Source of the DNA: Alphaproteobacteria bacterium
GTDB taxonomy: Bacteria; Pseudomonadota; Alphaproteobacteria; UBA8366
Assembly: GCA_009377445.1 (NCBI GenBank)
Contig: WHUA01000013.1
Coordinates: forward strand, 62,001-126,000
DNA length: 64,000 nucleotides
Direction of reading: 5' to 3'
The notes beneath the pieces were generated by a model, which was given only the letters and a program-made list of their open reading frames with translations, was not told the origin of the DNA and made no database searches. Positions 26,802-34,514 of the stretch are shown here, piece after piece. Positions within the stretch are counted from its first letter, which is position 1, and the number at the start of each line of letters is the position of its first letter. The translations under genes were made by a program, and so were the position numbers.

Positions 26802-27998
26802 ATGTCCAACGGCGCGAAAACGAACGCAACCGAGATGCCGATCTACCTCGACTACCAGGCGACGACGCCGGTGGACGAGCGCGTGCTCGCGGTCATGCTG
26901 CCGTGGTTCACGGAGAAGTTCGGCAATCCGCACTCGCGCGACCACCGGCACGGCTGGCAGGCGGAGGAGGCGGTCGAGGATGCGCGCCGCCAGGTCGCCG
27001 CGCTGATCGGCGCGACGGCGAAGGAGATCGTCTTCACCTCCGGCGCCACGGAATCGAACAACCTGGCAATCAAGGGCGCGGCCCGCGCGGCGGGCGAGGG
27101 CCGGCGTCACGTCGTCACCTGCGAGACGGAGCACAAATGCGTGCTCGAAAGCTGCCGCCGCCTCGAGCGCGAGGGCTTCGAGGTGACCTATCTGCCGGTC
27201 GGCGGCGACGGCCTGATCGACCTCGCCGAGCTTGCCGCGGCGCTGAGCGAGCGCACGGCGCTGGTCAGCATCATGGCGGTCAACAACGAGATCGGCGTCA
27301 TCCAGCCGATCGCCGAGATCGGCCGGTTGTGCCGCGAGCATGGCGCGAAGTTTCACACCGACGCGGCGCAGGCGGCGGGCAAGATCCCGCTCGACGTCAA
27401 GACGATGAACATCGATCTGCTGAGCATCAGCGGCCACAAGGTCTATGGGCCGAAGGGCATCGGCGCGCTCTACGTGCGCCGCCGGCCGAAGGTGCCGATC
27501 GAGCCCCTGATGGACGGCGGCGGGCAGGAGCGGGGGCTCCGCTGCGGCACCGTGCCGGCGCCGCTCGCGGTCGGGCTGGGCGCGGCCTGCGCGGTTGCGG
27601 CCGACGAGATGGCGGCCGAAGCGGAGCGGCTGACGCGGCTGCGCGACCGCTTCCTCGCCCGGCTCCGCAGCGCCGTGCCCGACGTGCATCTGCATGGCGA
27701 CCTCGCGCGCCGCATTCCCGGCAATCTCAATTTCTCCTTCCCCGACATCGAGGGGCAGGACCTGATGATGCGGCTGACCGGCCTCTCGGTCTCCACCGGA
27801 TCCGCCTGCAGCTCGGCCACGGTCGGGCCGTCGCACGTGTTGAGCGCCCTTGGCCTCGACGCGCGATTCCTGCATAACGCGCTCCGCGTCGGTCTCGGCC
27901 GATTTACCACCGAGGCGGAGGTGGACCGCGCCGCCGATATGATCGCCGCGGCGGTGCGGAGCCAGCGCACCTCCAGCCAGGCCTATGAACGGGCGTAA
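26802..27998 (+). CDS. iscS: Cysteine desulfurase IscS, second copy
   Basis: A 398-residue group I cysteine desulfurase. ATG 26802 follows AAGGGAGC; the frame is open further upstream only over the end of the preceding gene. PIYLDYQATTPVD opens the protein; the PLP lysine is K213 (SISGHKVYGPKG) and the persulfide Cys is C336 in SVSTGSACSSATVGPSHVL, on the long mobile loop typical of IscS. It supplies sulfur for Fe-S clusters and, very likely, for thiolation of tRNA by MnmA, which is encoded about 2 kb downstream. The Fe-S scaffold gene usually found next (iscU or sufB) is absent here. Confidence 0.95.
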   Translation: MSNGAKTNATEMPIYLDYQATTPVDERVLAVMLPWFTEKFGNPHSRDHRHGWQAEEAVEDARRQVAALIGATAKEIVFTSGATESNNLAIKGAARAAGEGRRHVVTCETEHKCVLESCRRLEREGFEVTYLPVGGDGLIDLAELAAALSERTALVSIMAVNNEIGVIQPIAEIGRLCREHGAKFHTDAAQAAGKIPLDVKTMNIDLLSISGHKVYGPKGIGALYVRRRPKVPIEPLMDGGGQERGLRCGTVPAPLAVGLGAACAVAADEMAAEAERLTRLRDRFLARLRSAVPDVHLHGDLARRIPGNLNFSFPDIEGQDLMMRLTGLSVSTGSACSSATVGPSHVLSALGLDARFLHNALRVGLGRFTTEAEVDRAADMIAAAVRSQRTSSQAYERA

Positions 27999-28013
27999 CC
28001 GGAGTCTGCTCGC

Positions 28014-28349
28014 GTGCCGAAAATGACCTTCATCGTCCGGGGCGGGGTTCGCAAGGAAGTGGACGCCCCGGTCGGATTCTCGGTGCTCGACATCGCGCAT
28101 CGCAACGATGTCGATATCGAAGGCGCTTGCGAGGGCCAGATGGCCTGCTCGACCTGCCATGTGATCGTCGACGAGGAATGGTCCGGCCGTCTGCCGCCGC
28201 CCGGCGAGGAAGAGGAGGACATGCTCGACCTCGCCTTCGGGCTGACCCGGACGTCGCGCCTCGGCTGCCAGATCGTCATCACCGAGAAGCTCGACGGCCT
28301 GGTCGTGCGGCTGCCGGAGAGCACCCGCAATCTGCTGCTGGAGGAATGA
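28014..28349 (+). CDS. fdx: [2Fe-2S] ferredoxin, adrenodoxin/Isc type
   Basis: A 111-residue ferredoxin. Cluster ligands are in CEGQMACSTC (three Cys, spacing C-x5-C-x2-C) and the fourth in SRLGCQIV, exactly the adrenodoxin/Fdx layout; the acidic EEEEDMLD patch is the usual partner-docking helix. It passes electrons in Fe-S cluster assembly. Translation starts at GTG 28014, 15 bases after iscS, and ends 4 bases before tenA, so it is clearly inside the operon. Confidence 0.95.
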   Translation: MPKMTFIVRGGVRKEVDAPVGFSVLDIAHRNDVDIEGACEGQMACSTCHVIVDEEWSGRLPPPGEEEEDMLDLAFGLTRTSRLGCQIVITEKLDGLVVRLPESTRNLLLEE

Positions 28350-28353
28350 GGCC

Positions 28354-29031
28354 ATGTCGATGGCGGGCGTGAAGCTGTTCGACCACCTCAAGGAAGCCTG
28401 CGCCTGGGAGTGGAACCGTTACATCCGCCACGAGTTCGTGCGCCGGCTGGGCGACGGCACGTTGCCCGAATCCGCCTTCCGCCATTACTTGCAGCAGGAC
28501 TACCTGTTCCTGATCCACTTCGCGCGCGCCTATGCGCTGGCCGGCTACAAGGCGGAGACGCTGGCCGACCTGCGCGCGGCGGCCGCCACCATGTCGGCCC
28601 TGGTCGATACCGAGATGCGGCTGCACGTCGGCTACTGCGCCGGCTGGGGCCTCACGGAAGCGGAGATGGAGGCGTTGCCCGAGGAGCCGGCGACCATCGC
28701 CTACACCCGCTTCGTGCTGGAGCGCGGCATGGCCGGCGACCTGCTGGACCTGCACGTGGCGCTGGCGCCCTGCGTGATCGGCTATGCCGAGATCGGGCAA
28801 TGGCTGGACGAGGACCCGGCCACGCTTCGCGACGACAACCCCTACGCCGACTGGATCGCCATGTATGCCGGCGCGGACTATCAGAAGGTCGCGGCCGCCG
28901 CGGCCGGCAATCTCGACCTGCTGATGGCGCGGCGCGGCGGCAGCGGGCGCCTCGACGCCCTGGTGCAGACCTTCCGCGCCGCCACCGAGCTGGAAGTCTC
29001 CTTCTGGCAGATGGGGCTCGATCGCGGCTGA
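28354..29031 (+). CDS. tenA: TenA-family aminopyrimidine aminohydrolase / thiaminase II
   Basis: A 225-residue all-helical TenA protein that hydrolyses aminopyrimidines for thiamine salvage. Motifs: WNRYIRHEFVRRLGDGTLP, FRHYLQQDYLFLIHFARAYALA, the catalytic Cys in ALAPCVIGYAEIG (about residue 137) and the late Glu in FRAATELEVSFWQMGL. Its presence as the last gene of a sulfur/Fe-S operon is unusual but logical, since thiamine synthesis uses sulfur from IscS. No TPP riboswitch precedes it; it is only 4 bases from fdx. Confidence 0.92.
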   Translation: MSMAGVKLFDHLKEACAWEWNRYIRHEFVRRLGDGTLPESAFRHYLQQDYLFLIHFARAYALAGYKAETLADLRAAAATMSALVDTEMRLHVGYCAGWGLTEAEMEALPEEPATIAYTRFVLERGMAGDLLDLHVALAPCVIGYAEIGQWLDEDPATLRDDNPYADWIAMYAGADYQKVAAAAAGNLDLLMARRGGSGRLDALVQTFRAATELEVSFWQMGLDRG

Positions 29032-29166
29032 CCGCTGCGGCCGAGTTTCGCGTTGCCCGCGGGCGCGCTTCGCTCTAATCTCCGGCATGACGCAAGATGT
29101 TGTGGTCCGGCCTTGCCGTGCACTCAACATCTTTGGCGCGGGGGTTGGGCGCGGGGGAGAGACGAT

Positions 29167-29808
29167 TTGAAGCTGTCGACAGGACTGGTCTGCTTCGTCG
29201 CGCTGATCGCGGCGGGGGCGCTCCCGCCGATGGCGGAGGTGGCCGCGGCGGCGGAGATCGGCGCGGACAGGGATCAGGCGTTCGGAAGGAACGCCGGCGT
29301 CACGGTCAAGGGCATCCGGCTGGGGCGGCATCCCGACAAGCTGCGCATCGTGCTCGACACGACGGGCCCGCTGAATTTCGACTATTGGATCAGCGAGGGC
29401 GGCAAGGCGATCGTCGTGCTGATCCCGCAGGTCGAATGGGCGGCCGCCGAGTATCTCCGCCTCGGCGAGGACAGCCGCATCTACCGGATCCGCTTCTTCC
29501 CCAGCCCGTCCGGCGGCGGCGTGCTGTCGATCCTCGGGCGCGAGAAGCTGGGCCTCAGCGCGGTCGAGGAGGTCGGGCCGGACGGAAACATGCCCTATCG
29601 GGTCGTTTTCGATATTCCCGTCCGCCGGCAGGATGCCTGGATTCCCGCCGGCGGGATCATGCGCGGCGGCAAGCTTCTGCCGGCGCACGAGCAGTGGCCG
29701 CCGGTCATGCGCGCCGCGGCAGGCCGGCCGCTGCCGGTCATCACCCGCGGCAGCGTTGCCCACGACGCAGCGCCGCCGGAGCAGCCCGTGAGCTACGCCA
29801 ACCGCTAG
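29167..29808 (+). CDS. Secreted stand-alone AMIN-like domain protein
   Basis: A 213-residue protein with a signal peptide (KLSTGLVCFVALIAAGAL to AAAAE). Residues about 45-150 (VTVKGIRLGRHPDKLRIVLD, AIVVLIPQVEW, YRIRFFPSPSGGGVLSI) resemble the AMIN domain of the AmiC-like protein at 7.2-8.4 kb, but there is no amidase part. AMIN domains target proteins to peptidoglycan or the septum. The rest is a Pro/Arg-rich tail. TTG 29167 is chosen because GGGGGAGA precedes it and the signal peptide follows directly. It is 135 bases after tenA; a repeat element follows. Function is unknown. Confidence 0.65.
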   Translation: MKLSTGLVCFVALIAAGALPPMAEVAAAAEIGADRDQAFGRNAGVTVKGIRLGRHPDKLRIVLDTTGPLNFDYWISEGGKAIVVLIPQVEWAAAEYLRLGEDSRIYRIRFFPSPSGGGVLSILGREKLGLSAVEEVGPDGNMPYRVVFDIPVRRQDAWIPAGGIMRGGKLLPAHEQWPPVMRAAAGRPLPVITRGSVAHDAAPPEQPVSYANR

Positions 29809-29835
29809 TCCGTTGCTTGTCTCTCGCCGGGGGGG

Positions 29836-30018
29836 GCAATCGCATTTGCGTATCTTGCACAAATGCCGTGCGTCCTTCGTCCCTCGACAAGCTCGGGATG
29901 AGGAGGCTCAGGATGAGGGAGAATCGTCGTGGCATTGAGAAGAAACCTCATGCTGAGCCTGTCGAAGCACGCACCCTCCTTGTCCCAATCGCCGCGAGCA
30001 CCCTCAAATGCGATTGCC
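29836..30018. repeat. Dispersed intergenic repeat, copy 2, with terminal inverted repeats
   Basis: Bases 29848-30014 repeat the element at 12207-12374 (GCGTATCTTGCAC at the left, CAAATGCGAT at the right, with the same 'gacaagctcgggatgag' and 'ctcatgctgagcctgtcgaag' core). This copy is bounded by perfect 14-base inverted arms GGCAATCGCATTTG (29836-29849) and CAAATGCGATTGCC (30005-30018), outside which lie G-runs on the left and C-runs on the right. It lies just upstream of mnmA and may contribute leader structure to it. Confidence 0.8.
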
Positions 30019-30075
30019 CTGCCCCCCCGGGGGGGCACGTTGCGTTTCCGGCCGGGCGGCCTATATTCCCCAGCC

Positions 30076-31221
30076 ATGAACAGCCTTTCGATCGACAAGA
30101 AACCGGCGGAGACGCGGGTCGTGGTGGCGATGTCGGGCGGGGTGGATTCCTCCGTCACCGCGGCGCTGCTGCGCGAGGAGGGCTACGACGTCGTCGGTAT
30201 CACGCTGCAGCTCTACGATCACGGCGCGGCAGCCGGGCGCAAGGGCGCCTGCTGCGCCGGCCAGGATATCCACGACGCGCGCAACGTGGCGGCGCGGATC
30301 GATATTCCGCACTATGTGCTCGATTACGAAAGCCGCTTCCGCCAGTCGGTGATCGACGATTTCGCCGACGCCTATTCCCGTGGCGAAACGCCGATCCCCT
30401 GCGTGCGCTGCAACCAGACGGTCAAGTTCCGCGACCTCCTGTCGACCGCCGCCGACCTCGGCGCGGACGCGCTGGCGACCGGCCACTACGTCCGCCGCGT
30501 CGAGGGCGGGAAGGGACCGGAGCTGCATTGCGCCGCCGATCCGTCGCGCGATCAGTCCTATTTCCTGTTCGCGACCACGCCGGAACAGCTCGCCTTCCTG
30601 CGCTTCCCGCTGGGCGGGCTCGCGAAGGCGGAGACGCGGGCGCTCGCCGCCCGCTTCGGGCTGCCGGTCGCGGCCAAGCCGGACAGCCAGGACATCTGCT
30701 TCGTCCCGAACGGCTCCTACGCCAGCGTGGTCGAAAAGCTGCGGCCGGAAGCGGTCGTGCCGGGCGAGATCGTCGACCTCGAGGGCAGGGTGCTGGGCCG
30801 CCACGACGGCATCATCCGCTTCACGGTCGGCCAGCGCCGCGGCCTGGGCATTGGAGGGGGCATCGGCGGGCGCGATGCGGACTCGGACCCGCTCTATGTC
30901 GTGCGGCTGGAACCGGCGTCGCACCGCGTGGTGGTCGGCCCCAAGACCGCGCTCGCGCGCGGCGGCCTGTCGCTCGCCGGCGTCAACTGGCTCGGCGGCG
31001 ACGGGGCGCCGCAACACGGCATCTGCGTTTCGGTCAAGCTGCGCTCGGCGATGGCGCCTGTGGCGGCGACGCTCGGGGTGAGGCCGGGAGGCGAGGCGGA
31101 TGTCGTCTTCGCCGAGCCGCAATATGGCGTCTCGCCCGGCCAGGCCTGCGTATTCTACGACGGCGACCGCGTGCTCGGCGGCGGCTGGATCCGGCGCGAC
31201 GCGGTAGCGGCGGCGGCTTGA
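30076..31221 (+). CDS. mnmA: tRNA-specific 2-thiouridylase MnmA
   Basis: Thiolates U34 of Lys, Glu and Gln tRNAs using ATP and sulfur relayed from IscS. ATP-binding PP-loop SGGVDSS starts at residue 20; the two catalytic Cys are C112 (in PCVRCNQTVKF) and C208 (in DICFVPNG), and the tRNA-recognition blocks ATGHYVRR, DQSYFLF and FTVGQRRGLGIGGG are present. ATG 30076 gives the family-length 381-residue protein; the frame extends upstream to 29929, but that part lies inside the repeat element and is not homologous. It sits immediately before a tRNA gene. Confidence 0.96.
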   Translation: MNSLSIDKKPAETRVVVAMSGGVDSSVTAALLREEGYDVVGITLQLYDHGAAAGRKGACCAGQDIHDARNVAARIDIPHYVLDYESRFRQSVIDDFADAYSRGETPIPCVRCNQTVKFRDLLSTAADLGADALATGHYVRRVEGGKGPELHCAADPSRDQSYFLFATTPEQLAFLRFPLGGLAKAETRALAARFGLPVAAKPDSQDICFVPNGSYASVVEKLRPEAVVPGEIVDLEGRVLGRHDGIIRFTVGQRRGLGIGGGIGGRDADSDPLYVVRLEPASHRVVVGPKTALARGGLSLAGVNWLGGDGAPQHGICVSVKLRSAMAPVAATLGVRPGGEADVVFAEPQYGVSPGQACVFYDGDRVLGGGWIRRDAVAAAA

Positions 31222-31266
31222 CAGTCCCCGGCGGCAGGGTTATGTGCATGCCGCACGGCGCCCTGG

Positions 31267-31343
31267 GGCGGAGTAGCTCAGCTGGTTAGAGCAGAGGAAT
31301 CATAATCCTTGTGTCGGGGGTTCAAATCCCTCCTCCGCTACCA
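31267..31343 (+). tRNA. tRNA-Met (anticodon CAT), elongator type
   Basis: A complete 77-base cloverleaf. Acceptor stem GGCGGAG pairs with CTCCGCT, D-arm GCTC/GAGC, anticodon arm GAGGA-ATCATAA-TCCTT with CAT at the apex, T-arm GGGGG-TTCAAAT-CCCTC, and an encoded CCA at 31341-31343. The sequence is of the elongator tRNA-Met kind known from alphaproteobacteria; a tRNA-Ile2 (lysidine) reading cannot be fully excluded. Foreign-looking DNA begins right after its 3' end, so it likely served as an attachment site. Confidence 0.95.
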
Positions 31344-31622
31344 CTTCTAAATCAATAAGTTAAAGTAAATTTTGGCCCCTCGGGACACTTGCTGTTGCCG
31401 CAATTTGCCGCAGTCTATTTCTGGCCGTTTTCAGCCATTTCTATCCTTTACATATTTCTCCTTGCGGCGAATATGCGGCGAGAGATCTTCATTAGCACCC
31501 CGCTTTGGTGACCCTTCGGCATCATGGCAGGATTCTTGATCGCCATCTTGACTTCCTTCTCGCCTTCCTTCGTTTTTTCACGCGGCCGGTGTGCATCAGC
31601 CCGGTCGAGGCTGAGGTCAAAT
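31344..31622. other. AT-richer junction segment between tRNA-Met and the element
   Basis: About 280 bases with no convincing gene. Just after the CCA the sequence turns AT-rich. Around 31393-31412 it has TTGCCGCAATTTGCCGCAG, two near-copies of TTGCCGCA. In prophages an integrase gene usually occupies this position beside the tRNA; none is seen, so it has probably been lost. Confidence 0.4.
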
Positions 31623-32699
31623 TCATGCGAGGCGTGGGAATGCCGCCCGCTGCGACGATTCATCAAATTGACGCATCATGCCGACCAGCCGGCCCATGAT
31701 TACGACGCGCTCCGATTCGACCCTCCGGGTCTCGTATCCGTGGTGCGCAGCCTCGAGCACGGCCCAGTCCCCGTCGCGCGAGTACCTGCGCAGAACGACC
31801 TCTCGCTGATCGATGAGGGCGGCCACGATTGTGCCATCTGGTGCGATGTCGGTCCGTACCATGATCACCGTGTCGCCGTCTAAGATGCCGGCCTCGGCCA
31901 TGGCGTCGCCGGAGACCTCAATCGCGAATTGCTCGTCGTCGCGCATCAAATCCGCCGGGACATCGATATAGCCAAAATTTCCCGCCCAGTCACCGGGTTC
32001 CTCACGGTCCATGAGTGCTCTCTCGCGCTCTAACCGCTCCATATCGCGCTCCAACCGCTCTTTATCCCGCCTTAGCCGGCGGGCGCGATTCTCGAGGTCG
32101 ACCCGCCTGGCAATCGCGGCCGTGGCGGGGACTACGGGGACCGTAGAAGCAGGCATCGCAGGCAGTTCCGCGTGCCGCTCGAAGAACGACAAGAGCGAGC
32201 CAAACCATTCGTCCCGCTCCGAGTCGCTGACCAGATGGCTCGCCGGGCCCTCAACCTCGCCTGGAGGTCGATACCGGGCCAACGCCCTCATGACTTCCTC
32301 GGCTGCCTTACGATAGCAATAAGGGTCGCTTATCCACTGTTGGTCGGGCGAAGAGAGCGCAAGCTCCCCGCCGATTCGGTGGTCATCATTTCCAGAGAGT
32401 TTAGCGGTACACGCCTTTTCGCCGCCCATTGTGAACGCCGCGGCCATTAACCTGCCGAACATCTGCGAACGATACAGTTCACCATATCTTAAACCGCTCG
32501 TGAAATGGCGCTCGAGCATCATCTCTGCGGCTCGGCTCAAAGAACAACCCTCATACTTTGCCATTTCCTCAATGGCGCTCTTCAGAGAACCCGTCATCCG
32601 AATCTTGATAACGTTTGTTCGCCGGTCCGCGGGGGGTAGCTTTGGCCGTCCGAGCTTTGCTTTTCTTGGCATTGGCAATCCAACTACCTGTCCGTTCAT
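31623..32699 (-). CDS. RHH/LexA-fold phage-type repressor with inactive S24 protease domain
   Basis: A 358-residue putative repressor. Residues about 28-66 (NVIKIRMTGSLKSAIEEMAKYEG, LSRAAEMML) look like a ribbon-helix-helix DNA-binding domain; residues 195-240 are a charged coiled coil (ENRARRLRRDKERLERDMER); residues 245-350 are a LexA/CI-like S24 domain. In active S24 proteins a Ser-Lys pair cleaves the chain after DNA damage. Here the Ser position is Ala266 (SGDAMAEAGILDGD, codon 31902-31904) and the Lys position is Arg304 (EVVLRRYSRDG, codon 31788-31790), 38 residues apart as expected for the pair. It should therefore dimerise but not self-cleave. ATG 32672 is an alternative start. Divergent from the early genes of the element. 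Confidence 0.75.
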   Translation of the reverse strand: MNGQVVGLPMPRKAKLGRPKLPPADRRTNVIKIRMTGSLKSAIEEMAKYEGCSLSRAAEMMLERHFTSGLRYGELYRSQMFGRLMAAAFTMGGEKACTAKLSGNDDHRIGGELALSSPDQQWISDPYCYRKAAEEVMRALARYRPPGEVEGPASHLVSDSERDEWFGSLLSFFERHAELPAMPASTVPVVPATAAIARRVDLENRARRLRRDKERLERDMERLERERALMDREEPGDWAGNFGYIDVPADLMRDDEQFAIEVSGDAMAEAGILDGDTVIMVRTDIAPDGTIVAALIDQREVVLRRYSRDGDWAVLEAAHHGYETRRVESERVVIMGRLVGMMRQFDESSQRAAFPRLA

Positions 32700-32708
32700 A
32701 TAGAATAT

Positions 32709-32729
32709 TTGGGACTATTTAGTACCCAA
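32709..32729. promoter_or_regulatory. Operator-like inverted repeat in the divergent early region
   Basis: TTGGGACTATTTAGTACCCAA is an imperfect palindrome (TTGGG..CTA / TTAG..CCCAA) immediately upstream of the repressor start, in an AT-rich 120-base divergent region. It is a natural candidate for the repressor's own operator. Confidence 0.45.
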
Positions 32730-32820
32730 AAAAGAATGTTGCAATACCGGGAATTGGGCGATATTTAGAAAAGTATGTTTATCGGCCCCGTAAGGGACCA
32801 CAAAATTCGTGAGGGTCGCA

Positions 32821-33042
32821 ATGCACGATAAAGGCCTCGGGGAAAACCTACTCGTCGGCGTCCCTGCTATCGCGCGATTTTATTACGGGGAGAGCGCTGG
32901 AAAGCGGGAAGAGCGCCGCGTCTATGGTCTCTGCGAGAGTGGCGATATCCCGGCCTTCAAGCTGAAAGGGATTTGGCATCTCCGCCCGTCAACTGCCCGC
33001 AAGGACGTCGAGCGCCGCGAACAGCGCGTCGCGGGCGCATGA
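32821..33042 (+). CDS. Small DNA-binding (excisionase/AlpA-like) protein
   Basis: A 73-residue protein, first rightward gene of the element, opposite the repressor. The arrangement VPAIARFYYGESAGKREERRVYGLCESGDIPAFKLKGIWHLRPS is that of a MerR/excisionase-type winged helix: an N-terminal helix-turn-helix, then a wing 'G.IPAFKLKG.WHLR' of the kind that reads DNA half-sites. ATG 32821 follows GAGGG; GTG 32809 is a longer option. It could be a directionality factor or an early regulator. Confidence 0.6.
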   Translation: MHDKGLGENLLVGVPAIARFYYGESAGKREERRVYGLCESGDIPAFKLKGIWHLRPSTARKDVERREQRVAGA

Positions 33043-33045
33043 CGA

Positions 33046-33255
33046 ATGGAAGGCGCCGCCACCCCGGTCGAGCAGGAGATAGGTGAAGTAGTTGTTGGGA
33101 GGCTTTTGCCCCGTCAACTGAAGCTCTTCATTACCTTTGTCGCCGGCGATGACATGCGCTTGATCATACGCGACGAATCGAACCTGCTTATAGCCGAACT
33201 GCGATTGCAAAAGGATCTGAATTCGGCCCGTTTGGTGGTGATGGCGGTTTTCTAG
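33046..33255 (+). CDS. Hypothetical 69-residue protein of the element
   Basis: An open frame starting 3 bases after the preceding stop codon and ending 10 bases before the next gene, so spacing favours a real gene. The sequence (EIGEVVVGRLLPRQLKLFITFV..MRLIIRDESNLLIAELRLQ) has alternating hydrophobic residues suggesting beta strands. No family is recognised. A comparable frame on the other strand is less likely because it opposes all neighbours. Confidence 0.4.
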   Translation: MEGAATPVEQEIGEVVVGRLLPRQLKLFITFVAGDDMRLIIRDESNLLIAELRLQKDLNSARLVVMAVF

Positions 33256-33265
33256 AGGGGGTGTC

Positions 33266-34084
33266 TTGTCCGACAACGGCTTTACCAAGTCTTACCGTCG
33301 ACGGTGGAACCATCCTGCTTTCCGCGACTATGTGGAAGCCGCAGTGTGGGCCTGGATGACCGATACCGCCGCTTGGCAGCCGAAGCGGCTGGCCTCGAAA
33401 TTCGGGCCCGTCAACTTGGAGCGCGGCCAGCTCCTCATCTCCGAACGAGGGATTGCCAAGAAGTTTCGAATGGGTCGAAAGGCGTTCCGCGGCATTTTGC
33501 AAAGGCTTGTCGACGAACAGATGGTGGTTCTGAATTCAAACCACCCAGCACCAAATGCGGGGACCATAGTCACAATCATCAATTACAATAAGTATCAGTC
33601 ACACGTAATGGCAACCGACGACGACCCGACCCACCGTTCCGGAAATTGCGAACCACCCGAGAACCACCTAAGAACCACCTCTGGACCACAAGGAAAAGGA
33701 GAGAAAGAAAGGAAAGAAGAAAAGAAGCAAGAGGGAGCGCCTGACGGCGCCACCGCCGGCAGAGCGTATGCTTTCGAACGCACGACGGTCAGGCTGACGC
33801 ATCAGCATTACCGTGAGTGGCAGAAGATGTGTCCGACCCTGGTTAAGCTCGAGCTATTCGACGGCACGCTGATCAGCCGCGACCAGTGGTACGAGCGGCC
33901 AGAAAATATCGATAAGCGGAAACGTTGGTTTTACCCGACGTCGAACTACATGCGCACCCAAGACCAGAAGGCGGCGGTCGCTCTACAAACCAGTAGTGGG
34001 CGGGGCCGGCCGGCTCAGCCGCATTGGGTCGGGGAGGACTACATTGCCCCCGATCTGGTCGGAAGGGAGGCCCCCTTTGACTGA
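33266..34084 (+). CDS. Phage-type replication initiator / helix-turn-helix protein
   Basis: A 272-residue protein. The N-terminal 115 residues (FTKSYRRRWNHPAFRDYVEA, WAWMTDTAAWQP, LERGQLLISERGIAKKF, RKAFRGILQRLVDEQMVVL) resemble the DNA-binding domains of phage replication proteins of the O/DnaT-like class: a helix-turn-helix reading 'ISERGIAKKFRMGRKAFRGIL'. A Lys/Glu-rich linker (about 145-160) follows, and a C-terminal domain rich in Trp/Tyr (YREWQKMCPTL, WYERPENIDKRKRWFYPTSNY). It starts at TTG 33266 after AGAGGGGG and overlaps the primase gene by 8 bases, which supports a replication role. Confidence 0.6.
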   Translation: MSDNGFTKSYRRRWNHPAFRDYVEAAVWAWMTDTAAWQPKRLASKFGPVNLERGQLLISERGIAKKFRMGRKAFRGILQRLVDEQMVVLNSNHPAPNAGTIVTIINYNKYQSHVMATDDDPTHRSGNCEPPENHLRTTSGPQGKGEKERKEEKKQEGAPDGATAGRAYAFERTTVRLTHQHYREWQKMCPTLVKLELFDGTLISRDQWYERPENIDKRKRWFYPTSNYMRTQDQKAAVALQTSSGRGRPAQPHWVGEDYIAPDLVGREAPFD

Positions 34085-34514
34085 CATCCTCGCCCTGAAA
34101 AGCTCGCTCAAGGAGCGGGTCGCCGCGGTCTGTGAACACCTGTACCCGCAGGGCAAGTTTATCGGTCCTGAGTTCGTCTATGACCCGGGCCACGGGAAGA
34201 TCAAGGTGGCACTCCGCGGCGTTAAGGTCGGAGTGTGGTCCCATTTCGGCGGCGGTGACGGTGGCGATCTGATCGACCTTTGGCGGCACGCCAAGGGACA
34301 GACTGTCATCGAGGCTCTGGATGATATCTCCCGCTATCTCGGCGTCGAGCGGCCGCAATTCAAGGTCAGGCCGAAACGAAACTGGAAGCGTCCCGTGAAG
34401 CCGAAAACGTCTCGGTTATCTCCGGTGCCCTGTCGTCAAGTTGCCGCGGAAGGACGCCAACGAGTGCTTGGTGGACGGTATCACCATGGCCGAAATAGCC
34501 ACCTGCATTGCTAA
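34077..34514 (+). pseudogene. Primase-helicase N-terminal fragment (Toprim lost)
   Basis: From TTG 34077, with GGAAGGGAGG just upstream, the first ~90 residues (LKERVAAVCEHLYPQGKF, GVWSHFGGGDGGDLIDLWRH, IEALDDISRYLGV) match the N-terminal domain of phage primase-helicases of the T7 gp4 type. In complete relatives a Toprim domain of roughly 170 residues follows. Here, after about residue 115 (VKPKTSRL), the frame runs into a non-homologous tail and stops at 34514, while the helicase part resumes in another frame at about 34430. So the gene has an internal deletion plus a frame change around 34415-34435. The fragment could still be translated but cannot prime. Confidence 0.65.

Noticed and set aside
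28340..28360. TPP riboswitch for tenA
   Set aside because: tenA starts 4 bases after fdx, leaving no room for a riboswitch.
29929..30075. N-terminal extension of MnmA
   Set aside because: The added 49 residues are translated repeat-element sequence; ATG 30076 gives the family-length protein.
32989..33288. 99-codon minus-strand frame inside the element
   Set aside because: It opposes the three rightward early genes and overlaps two of them; the tightly spaced plus-strand genes are more plausible.
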